From Phoronis australis (Eukaryota > Phoronida > Phoronidae): a stretch of 32,821 nt of DNA. Numbering within the stretch: the first letter of the stretch is position 1; each line of letters starts with the position of its first letter. The stretch covers positions 1-32,821 of the forward strand of contig NMRA01000060.1 of NCBI GenBank assembly GCA_002633005.1, given 5' to 3'. The position numbers and the translations under genes are program-made. Below are positions 24,801 through 31,555 of this stretch, piece after piece. The notes beneath the pieces were generated by a model that did no database searches, was not told the origin of the DNA, and was given only the letters and a program-made list of their open reading frames with translations.

Positions 24801-27800
24801 GTTACAAGTGTATTGTATTCGATTAACTTCTCCAATAAACATAAAGAGTAGAGAACTTACGTCGTACTCTTGTTCAATGAGACTCTTTCCATTTTCAGAG
24901 TTTTCCAATAACTTTTCAAAGCTGCTGTCGAACTTGGCGGTAGGAATAAACGTCTCTTCACTTTGCAGGTATTCCAAAATGGCATTGTATATAAATTCAT
25001 ACTGGTCCTACAATGACACAAGACACATGTCAAGGCAGTCGTTAATAACCAACAATGCTGCATGCTTAAATCCACTACAGAAGCTGTTCTACTGCTGACA
25101 ACAACTTTGTTCGCAGACGTATTTGCTTTTCAGTGGTTGCAATAAAACGTGTGGCATCACCCTGATAAACATGATATTGCCTCAGCGGCTATGTCTAGTC
25201 CGCCATAACGACTTTAGAGCTTGGGGCCCGTTCATTTTTTACTTAATTCTAAGATTTGCTCAACCTCTAAACTTTGAAATTTCCACATCCGGTACGTTAC
25301 GTCACTTAAAGCTAAATTTTAAGTCAAACAATTTTAAATTTTAACTCAAAAGCTAAACTCCAGAACATTTTATTGGAAGGGGCAAAATTAAGTTTAATTT
25401 ATCTTAAAAGTGACTTAAGTTTAAGATTTGTCTTAGTGAAGTCAGTTTCCTTGGAACAGACCGTGGTATGAAGCAAAAAGTGATAATTCTATATTTGAAG
25501 CTCGCTGATAGTGCAGGGTATGAATTTTTGATATGAAACACCAGAGGAGTTCCGAATAAGCTTGTCGTAGACTCACCGCTCTCTGTACCATGTTGACTCG
25601 CTGTTGGCGAAGGCGATAAAGGAAACCTAGAGGATCGACTAGGCTCTCTTGAGTTAGCTGGTCAACGAGAATGTCCAGTAAGATGAAGATGCCTGTCCTA
25701 CCTATACCGTTACTTCAAAAGAAAAACAGTTTATCATAAACATTTTAATCTCCTTTAAGACATGTTGAACAAGGTGTGGAACTGCATGAAAACAATCGAA
25801 ACATGGTTTGTGATTACTCAGATTAGGTTTTTTCGACAGTATGAAATCGATCCAATGCCTGAACGTGGTTTTCTTTTATTTTACTTTTCTCAAAACCTGC
25901 TCGATCAAAACAAATGAATAGGGGCAGCACCCTCTCCTCCATAAAAGCGAACAAAATAATATCTATTGAATTGTTTGCAATCAATGCTAGAGGGGTGGGG
26001 CAAAACTGGAGGCGACCAGGGGAGGCATTGGCGTTCACATTTGTTCCTATCTACATGTACGCCCATGAACACTGAATATAACTACGATTTGGTAATGACA
26101 CAAAAAAACAATGGAAACACAACCCAGACTGGGCCACGCAGTCACACTGTCAAGAACTATAAAGCGCACAGCCCGATTGCATGTATCGACACAAGCCGCC
26201 CAGACTAAACGCTGAAGCCAAACAGCGGCAGTTAACCTTGATAACACCCTCTCCCACTGGCTTCTAAGTACGACTAAAACTCAGAAATCGGCCTTTGCGA
26301 GTTCGTGAATCTTTGGAAATTTAGTACAAAGTATGTAATAAACGTGTAGGAATATATCCCTAATACCCTGTAGTGTAAGTGACTGTTTATACCTACAATC
26401 TGTTTTGTGCTACGAAATTTAACTTGTCAGGGATTCGGCCCCTTTCCAGTTGAGCATTGAATAGCTTGTCGACAATGCTGAAAGTTTCCCATTTTCAGAA
26501 TTCGAAGACTACGTCTCATAGCATCACTTATCGACGCATTCTCTAGTTCCAGAAAGAGCTGCTTACAACCGGCTGACAATTCGACTTTCCACAATTTGTT
26601 TCGTTCTGTGACCTTTGTAGCTACGCATGCGTTATACGCACGTACCAGGATTTGCTTTTTCATTTCGCCTCGGTCTTAATCGTTTTAGATTTTCATTTGA
26701 GATTGTACAAAAATCGTGATCAGACAATTTTAGCACTCACTGAAAGCTTATAACTTCCCGAAATTCATGTCATACAAAAACTGCTACACCGGTGACGAGA
26801 GGTATTTTAGCTACATAAGCTACATATACATGTATATATACAACTATTTCTACAGGCTTTTAATCAAAAGTCATTGTCAAAATAAAAGTGGGCTTCTTCT
26901 ATGTCTCGTGGTTTATTTGTTTGAATGAAACACGAATGGAAATTGGGAAGGGCAAGGAACTTGCAATCACGTGACAAGAGTTGCGCCGATGTAATGCAGT
27001 CATAGGCGGATTTAGGGGGGTGGCAATAACGTGAAGCGTGAGGAAATATTGAGGTCAGTAAGTGGGAGCGGTAGCGAAAGAGGGGGGTTCAGACTTCGGG
27101 GGAATATCGTGTTCCCATTTTTATTTATTTTTTTTTTCAAGTTCACCAATAGATTTTGCGAACAGGAAGTGCACAACCTTGGCTCCCGCAACTTTCGTGC
27201 CGCCTGTGCATACAATCGCGCTTTGCCCAAATACCCGAGGCAACATGTTGCCCCCCCTTATGTTATCCTATATCCGCCCCTGAAAGTAGTGGGTTCAACC
27301 ATTCTACATGTACATGTCTTACTGCACGCAGATGTGGACTTTTTACAAGTCAGGATGCATGTCTGACCAGAAGCTAAATCAGACACTTAAAACGAGCGTT
27401 CACCACCGTGTCCTATCTACTGTGTTACGAGTAATTACAGTACTATAGCATTAATATGTATACAAAATGCGGATTGCTCCCCCTCAACCCTAACACCGCC
27501 CGACCGACTCGACCGACGACCGCTTCGACCCACAAGCCCTCGACCCACAACCCCCACTACCAAAGACCCACAGCCCCTTCGACCCACGACCTGTGGCAAC
27601 AGGTGAACATGTATCTGCGCTTGTTACACATTTCATAATCATATTACGTCGCTGAGTGACTTTCCCACAAAACTTACCTACATGTTAATCTACTCTGGCT
27701 AAAGTCTAGTGATTGAAAACAGAAAGTGACGCAAAAACATGACGTGAAATTGTGAATTGTGAGCGTGCTATAATTGTCACGGAAACAGTTCCTCAAGAGG

Positions 27801-30582
27801 CTAACAATGACCCTGTTCTACTAAACTTAGGGAGAGAACATGTTAACCGGAATGGAAATAATTTCACACTTTATTACTGGCTTTCCGTTGTATACGAGTA
27901 CTCGTGTACATTATATTCCATGTAACGTTGAAACAGTTCTTAGTTAACAGTTTTGTTTTTTCAAACTGTATTTACTTATTGACAAGAAATTATGTACTCG
28001 TCGGTTCCTTGCACTCTCCCAAAATGTTTGAATCTGCCATTCACTGAAGAGCAGACTAAAACGATTACACTTTGCCAGGAACAACATTTGTTACATGTAC
28101 GTTGGTAGGTCTGATTTGATTTGGTGGCGTTGTTTCTTTTTCTGTTTTTGGCTTTCAAACTTTTCAAAGCGGATATCTTAATTTCAAATAAACAGGGAAA
28201 AGCCAGTCGAGCTCATAGCCCGACTCCTGCAATTCAGCGCTTGCTCTACCTTCTGATCGAGTCAACCTTCTGTAGACCGGATCGTGGGGGATGTGGGTCG
28301 TGGGTCGAGGACGTCGTGGGTCAAGGGGGTCNAAGGGGGTCGTGGGGTGCGACGTCGACGGGCTTGTATAACAATTAATCCACAAAATGGTGCGCTAACC
28401 AAGGGCGAGTATAGCCTAAGCGCAAACCACATCTTTTGAAATGTGTGACGACAAACAAATCACGTGCCATTTTTTTCAGACGGCACACTACTACACGTCT
28501 AATATCCCGTCTGAAGGGACGGTGTGTGAACGCTTCAAAATGCTTCTGGACAATAATGAAATGTGTTTCAAAACGCTACATGGTACTCCCTATTGTTGTG
28601 TACCTGCAGTGGATGACGGCAGGAGTATCTACATTCATTCCTGATCTGACAAGTCGATGGAGCTTCCAAAATGAGCCTGAATTTTCAGGAACGCCATGGT
28701 TGGGCCAGGAAGTAAAATGATATTGTGTTACTGTCCTTTTTCGATCACCCTGCAAGTAAAAATGACTTCATGATATGGGATATTGACAAAGCTCATACAG
28801 CGTAGTGATTTTGTGACTAGCTTTGGCAGTGATTTGTTCATATTGTAACACAAAATCATCAAAATTCAGATATTTTGTCTAAAAAGGATTTTCTTACTAT
28901 AAAAATGGAATATCTGTGCACACCTACAACGTAACTTTCAAAAAACTTCGTATTGTAAATAACTTGGTTAAATTTTACTTAAAACTTACTAGTAAAATTG
29001 GAACAAAAAATCAAGCATTTTATCACTCTATATTATCTCTTTTGAAATATTTGGATTAATAGCGTACGAATTCTTTCTTTTTTTAGACAATGATATTTTC
29101 CAGAAACGTGATAACCACTGTCGTTATGTCGGAAAGTACAAAGTTTCAATTGAAAATTAAACTTCGATATTCACCGCCACGTTCGCAATGCTCATCCTTC
29201 GTATGATGAAGTCGGACCCTGGTTCGTCTGCTATTACCGACACGGTAACGCCACCGAACACTTCTGGCTCGCTAGACTCTGGCCAGTACCGATGACATAT
29301 ACGCTGAAAAGAAAGCAAAAGATCACGGTGACTAAGGTTCCTCAGAATAAAACGCAACGGAGCTTCGTTAGCATTTGACGAGAAACCAAACACCTTCACT
29401 TGTCAAGACCAATACACCATTTATTTGATTACTAACTCAAAAGAAAAGTGGGCGATAAATTGGCCATTGTTTGCATATCCGCGCATTAGTTCTAAAACCC
29501 TATCTGTTCAACACCAGAGGAAGCTCTTACAAACCTCAGATACATTGGGGACTGTTTTATCGGTAATCGTTTTTGATAGAAGAAGGCATCGTTATCTTAC
29601 AGCTTTACGTGACGTCACTCCGTTTCGCAGACGATTGATTGCAAATTTTAACACTGTTCTCTTTGTTATCCCAAACTACATTTATAGCACACCATTACCA
29701 AAGTTTCCTTTTCGTACTTTCGCATGCATGACGTACAACTTTGATGAAAAAAATATTAAGTCTACCTTGCCGTTCTCGACTAAGTTTGTCAGCATAACTA
29801 CCACTCGAATTTCTTTCTCCCAAATCATCCTCCAAAAGTCATTGACTGTGACTTGAGTCGGACCTGCAAACAATTCGATAACTTAATCACACACATATTT
29901 AGAATGACAGGGACTGAATTTCATGAAATGTGTTCTGAAACACAACTCAATGCAATTTAATCGTTTCGCAGAAACATCCATTTTAACATAACACGTCTTA
30001 TTACGAAAGCTCAGTTGTGTTCTTGCTACCCCTTACAAAATCAAATGACAACGAAGTGCCTCTTTATCTAGCATAACACCATAATCAAGTAAAGTTTTAT
30101 GTAGGCAGGCCAGCGCTAGCTTGCCTGCCTACATGTTTATTCTAGACAGGCTACTGCTCCAGTTTGTTTCGTCTCTTAGGCCTACCCCATTTTTCGTGCA
30201 ATATAAGATTACTAAGTGGCATTAAAGGCGCTGGCTTTATTCACCTTGCAGGGAAATAGCTTTTGAGGTCACCGTATCAATTTCGTTTTTCTGTGACTGG
30301 AAGCCTGTGTTAATTTTCACCAATGTCTAATCAAATAACAAACACTCATCCGATGTTGTTTGACTGCTGCAATCGCAGCTACTAACTTCAGGAAGTCAAT
30401 CGTACCGCAAAATATCATTTAAAATGCGTTTTTGGTCATAAAACCGATCGAATACTCCTTACTAGTACCTTGAGCTGCAATAAACGCAGACGGGCGACCG
30501 TATGAATCAATGTACGAAGCGTTGATGTAGGTTGATTGAGGGTCGTTGTCCACCATCTTTAGCTCAACACGGTTTTTGTCGT
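18825..30582 (-). CDS. Receptor-type protein tyrosine phosphatase, 3' part: tandem D1 and D2 domains, 13 exons
   Basis: This is the cytoplasmic half of an RPTP, a membrane receptor whose D1 domain normally removes phosphate from phosphotyrosine in target proteins. Exons (high to low coordinate) are 30582-30469, 29863-29766, 29303-29175, 28749-28604, 25712-25577, 25007-24861, 24700-24601, 24235-24159, 23947-23813, 21409-21278, 20480-20314, 19611-19476 and 18899-18825. All introns are GT-AG with matching phases, giving 529 codons plus stop. Numbered from the first complete codon, D1 is about 1-215, the linker 216-280 and D2 281-529. D1 shows YINASYID, the [14 protein letters not shown] block, HRYWPE, WPNHGVP (Asn130 where Asp is usual), [10 protein letters not shown] (Cys161, Arg167) and VQRADQ. 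D2 has WPV at 421-423, Cys459, and Gln465 where Arg is expected. D2 is closest in feel to type IIb (PTPRK/M/T/U), but that placement is by eye. The exon with the KNRY loop, the membrane segment and the ectodomain are missing from the window. No minus-strand AATAAA is seen within about 900 bases after the stop. Confidence 0.95.
19255..19319 (-). repeat. tRNA-derived SINE head
   Basis: On the minus strand, TGGCGTATTGGG (19315-19304) fits the tRNA A-box and GGTTCGAGTGC (19271-19261) fits the B-box. The ends GGTGGC and GCCACT can pair as an acceptor stem. The cloverleaf is imperfect and a tail continues past the tRNA-like part to about 19205, so this is a SINE rather than a working tRNA gene. It lies in the last RPTP intron in the same orientation as the gene. 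Confidence 0.65.
19476..19611 (-). CDS. RPTP exon L: D2 P-loop remnant (Arg replaced by Gln)
   Basis: The acceptor is ttacag and the donor is gtacgt. After one base completing Leu (TTA) it encodes [15 protein letters not shown] and later DVFQSV and NRPQFICNL. The P-loop becomes C-L-D-G-F-T-Q-S-G, so the invariant phosphate-binding Arg is Gln (codon at 19598-19596). The Q-loop Gln position is Cys. D2 is very likely catalytically dead, which is common in the family. Confidence 0.95.
20314..20480 (-). CDS. RPTP exon K: D2 WPD-loop position (reads WPV) and Cys
   Basis: The exon has 55 codons plus two bases, acceptor tgcaag and donor gtaagt. It encodes [11 protein letters not shown], so the general-acid Asp position is Val (codon at 20426-20424). 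It ends VVVTC with TT of a split Leu codon; the His normally before the P-loop Cys is Thr. Confidence 0.95.
21278..21409 (-). CDS. RPTP exon J: D2, RRYWPE motif
   Basis: It has 44 codons between acceptor ttccag and donor gtaagg. It encodes [17 protein letters not shown], matching the family's QYWPExGxxxYGP pattern, then the strand [10 protein letters not shown]. Boundaries match exon C of D1. Confidence 0.95.
21824..22075 (+). CDS. Unidentified 83-codon ORF inside an RPTP intron
   Basis: The frame starts [14 protein letters not shown], has no Cys and ends AELLKRK followed by TAA. It is not a shadow of an exon on the other strand and is upstream of the LINE relic. The amino-acid mix looks reasonable for protein, but I recognise no family. 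It could be transposon debris or a random open frame. Confidence 0.15.
   Translation: MPYIDIDSSDSVTNVAIKMIFKNIGFEVSWHQYPNTIVQVAQANALNNIQNFAKPIAEVYFPDEYKTSQLIMSYNLAELLKRK
22404..23280 (+). mobile_element. Decayed 5'-truncated LINE (non-LTR retrotransposon) reverse-transcriptase fragment
   Basis: In shifting plus-strand frames the sequence reads a reverse-transcriptase C-terminal half. At 22413-22466 there is V-T-T-G-V-stop-Q-R-C-L-L, the GVRQGCxLSP motif with CGA changed to TGA. From 22467 comes VLDWVTRIS and NGIQW, and after a frameshift LDDLEYAYD, the decayed LDDLxFADD catalytic motif. Then follow KTKTICI (about 22662), EEDIKARI-like text (about 22790), [15 protein letters not shown] (about 22905), [10 protein letters not shown] (about 23080) and MTWNK (about 23168). 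The element lies in the 2403-base RPTP intron, opposite to the gene. Clade is not resolved (RTE-like is my guess). Several stops and frameshifts show it is dead. Confidence 0.8.
23813..23947 (-). CDS. RPTP exon I: D2, [11 protein letters not shown] motif
   Basis: It has 45 codons, phase 0 at both ends, acceptor ttgtag and donor gtaagt. It encodes [18 protein letters not shown], then [13 protein letters not shown]. The SYR...AFxVTQxPLPxTVxDFWRxVYDYxC pattern is typical of type IIb RPTP D2 domains. Confidence 0.95.
24159..24235 (-). CDS. RPTP exon H: D2, [10 protein letters not shown] motif
   Basis: A 77-base exon between acceptor tactag and donor gtaagt. After two bases of a split codon it encodes [13 protein letters not shown] and [11 protein letters not shown], the D2 form of the YINA motif. 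It is short, but the phase match on both sides and the motif make it secure. Confidence 0.92.
24601..24700 (-). CDS. RPTP exon G: linker and start of D2
   Basis: The exon runs from acceptor ttctag to donor gtatgt, with 33 codons plus one base. It ends [15 protein letters not shown], matching the KNR(Y/F)xxxLP opening of PTP domains, with Arg in place of the aromatic residue. The final A joins CT of the next exon to give Thr, so the phases agree. Confidence 0.9.
24861..25007 (-). CDS. RPTP exon F: D1 last helix and D1-D2 linker
   Basis: It has 49 codons, phase 0 at both ends, acceptor attgtag and donor gtaagt. It starts [13 protein letters not shown], the C-terminal helix of a PTP domain, followed by an acidic linker ending in EQEYD. 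The family has a comparable QYxFIxxAxLE helix at this place. Confidence 0.93.
25224..25466. mobile_element. Probable MITE with foldback interior
   Basis: The left end reads GGGGCCCGTTCATTTTTTAC; the right end, inverted, reads CACGGTCTGTTCCAAGG, a partial match. The interior is full of complementary TTAAGTTTAAGATTTGTCTTAG-like and CTTAATTCTAAGATTTG segments that fold back. GGCCCGTTxC ends with TTAAG-rich palindromic interiors occur in MITEs of marine invertebrates. No clear target duplication was found. Confidence 0.4.
25577..25712 (-). CDS. RPTP exon E: D1 P-loop end and Q-loop
   Basis: The exon runs from acceptor tttgaag to donor gtgagt. One base completes the Ser codon (AGT), then [10 protein letters not shown] follows, so the joined signature is [10 protein letters not shown] with C-x5-R intact. 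The usual Ala after CS is Asn. The exon ends NMVQRA, which contains the Q-loop Gln. Its length of 136 bases equals that of the matching D2 exon at 19476-19611. Confidence 0.95.
27001..27282. mobile_element. Non-autonomous hAT-type element (MITE) with target-site duplication
   Basis: The left end begins CATAGGCGGATTTAGG and the right end, read inverted, begins CAGGGGCGGATATAGG, so the termini match at 13 of 16 positions. Eight-base flanks are AATGCAGT (26993-27000) and AAAGTAGT (27283-27290), 6 of 8 identical, as expected for an old hAT 8-bp target duplication. CAGGGGCGGA-type ends are well known in hAT families of animals. The 282-bp interior has no transposase; its small open frames are incidental. 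It lies in the 2891-base RPTP intron. Confidence 0.8.
27450..28378. mobile_element. Foldback-like element with simple-repeat inner arms
   Basis: Outer ends ATTAATATGTATACAA (from about 27451) and, inverted from about 28378, ATTAATTGTTATACAA are near-matching terminal inverted repeats. Inside, 27475-27592 is rich in GACCCAC(A/G)A and CGACC units, and 28281-28361 carries the complementary GTCGTGGGTC units. The two arms can pair across roughly 700 bases. One unresolved base (N at 28332) sits in the right arm, fitting a hard-to-sequence repeat. No coding capacity is visible. Confidence 0.55.
28604..28749 (-). CDS. RPTP exon D: D1 WPD-loop exon (reads WPN) and catalytic Cys
   Basis: The acceptor is acttgcag and the donor is gtacac; 48 codons plus two bases. 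It encodes [17 protein letters not shown] and ends in AVIHC, with AG of a split Ser codon. The general-acid Asp of the WPD loop is replaced by Asn (codon AAC at 28701-28699; a C instead of T at plus-strand 28701 would restore GAC). The catalytic Cys codon is at 28608-28606. Confidence 0.95.
29175..29303 (-). CDS. RPTP exon C: D1, HRYWPE motif
   Basis: The exon lies between acceptor ttttcag and donor gtgaat and has 43 codons in phase 0 at both ends. It encodes RICHRYWPE, matching the family's KCxxYWP motif, then the beta strands leading to the WPD-loop exon. Its counterpart in D2 is the exon at 21278-21409, which has the same boundaries relative to RYWPE. Confidence 0.95.
29766..29863 (-). CDS. 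RPTP exon B: D1, DFWRMIWE motif
   Basis: The acceptor is tttgcag and the donor is gtagac. The split Gly codon joins exon A to give AAQGPTQ, followed by [11 protein letters not shown] and [12 protein letters not shown]. This is the helix and core strand of the PTP fold. The exon contributes 32 full codons and ends in phase 0. Confidence 0.95.
30099..30134. repeat. Perfect 12-bp-arm hairpin
   Basis: ATGTAGGCAGGC at 30099-30110 pairs perfectly with GCCTGCCTACAT at 30123-30134 around a 12-base loop. It lies in the first visible RPTP intron. It is not followed by a T-run that would suggest a Pol III terminator. Confidence 0.8.
30469..30582 (-). CDS. RPTP exon A: D1 start, YINASYI motif
   Basis: The exon runs from acceptor ttccag to donor gtacta. 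It begins with two bases (AC) of a split codon; a T from the previous exon would give Tyr, fitting the family pattern of Tyr-Asp before NRV. It then encodes DKNRVEL, a [15 protein letters not shown] block and FIAAQ, ending in phase 1. These are the conserved first PTP motifs, which shape the phosphotyrosine loop and the domain core. The exon that should precede it, with KNRYxNIL, was not found between 30583 and 32821. Confidence 0.95.
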
Positions 30583-31292
30583 CTGGAAAATGAATTGTTA
30601 TTATGCCATACAGTTCTGACCGAGAAGAAATATTGTTTCGGAGTTTCAAAGGTGAAAGAAACGTGTGTTGCCTTGTTAGAGATCGGTGATCATGATGAAA
30701 TAACAGAAATCCAAATGAACGCTCCTGTACCAGTTAAAACACTATCGCCATGGAAATGAAAGAAACATAAATTTGCTACACAAGCTAAATTTATTCATCT
30801 TTAAGATGAATAGATTGGCCAATCACAACCCATGTCCATTACCACACACTCAAATACTCCTTATTACAATGGTTTTGTTAAATTCTAAACAACAGCAACG
30901 TGGATCACTGGAATTCACTAACGACTGCACCCCAGATGAAGTGCTTCTGATCATGTTTCAATATCATAAAATAGCCGTTACATGGCACAGAATGAATTTG
31001 TCATCGCCACTCTAAAACAAAAATATTTGTTAAATTTGTTGAAAATTTGCCAAGCAACTCCAAAGATAAAGAGGTAGATAAAAACAAATTCTCACTGGGA
31101 GACACAGTGGTAGTTGAATCCGTATATATGTTGTCAAGTTAAAGGAGAATTCCACCCGATATAATTAGTCTTTTTTACCGTCTTAATCGGTCTACATCTA
31201 CATCGCCTCTTATACGGTCGACCTCACCTTGCCGAGAGGTGTCGCGTTAACCTGTGAGGAAGGTGAGAAGCGACGCAGCGACGTCATTGGTT
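30583..31292. other. Intron or upstream region of the RPTP gene
   Basis: The exon preceding 30582 should end in the KNRYxNIL region with one base of a split codon. I looked for it on the minus strand here and found none with a fitting donor. The sequence is AT-rich with many stops, so the intron probably extends further. Confidence 0.6.
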
Positions 31293-31555
31293 CGTCTGCA
31301 GAGTGAATGCCGCTATATTGCTGTGCATCGGTTCCCACATGTCCGAACTATGAAGCGGGTATATCGTTTTTTCGAGTTCCTCAAGAGCCCGAAATGCTTA
31401 GGAAGTGGCTCGCGGTAGTGAATAATGAAAGGTATACTGTTAATAGCAAGTATGAGGCCGGGTAACATCTCCGTGTCTGTGGCCGGCATTTCGTCGACAG
31501 TGCTCCGGCTTACCAAAGAACTATCCATACGTTCCGTTTGCCTATGCATGTTCAG
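31293..31555 (+). pseudogene. THAP zinc-finger domain relic
   Basis: THAP domains bind DNA through a C2CH zinc site and are found in transcription factors and in P-element-like transposases. From 31308 the frame reads CRYIAVHRFPHV, matching the CxxxxxxHRFP start. From 31373 another frame reads EMLRKWLAVVNNERYT, matching the xxRxxWxxxxxR helix. After a TAA at 31463 the same frame reads LRVCGRHFVDSAPAYQ, matching the RVCxxHF end (C at 31478, H at 31487). One frameshift and one stop break it. The first zinc Cys is missing and may have been the Arg codon CGT at 31293. Origin from a THAP transposon is possible, but no transposase was seen. Confidence 0.7.

Noticed and set aside
26340-26420. Donor-like TGTAG-gtata that could encode a P-loop Cys
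   Set aside because: A stop codon lies six codons upstream in that frame and there is no WPD-loop sequence.
26427-26663. 78-codon minus-strand frame inside the exon D to exon E intron
   Set aside because: I tested it as a D1 exon because of QCSTGKG, but it lacks the HCS context and phase; the true Cys exon is at 28604-28749.
27031-27377. Several overlapping plus-strand frames of 73-111 codons
   Set aside because: They lie in and beside the hAT-type MITE and shift frame freely; none has a domain.
29425-29856. 143-codon plus-strand open frame
   Set aside because: It overlaps RPTP exon B on the minus strand and the following intron; it has no family resemblance and is a shadow.
31313-31549. 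78-codon minus-strand frame containing KKRYTRF, considered as the missing KNRY exon
   Set aside because: The plus strand at this site reads a THAP domain, and no fitting phase-1 donor exists on the minus strand.
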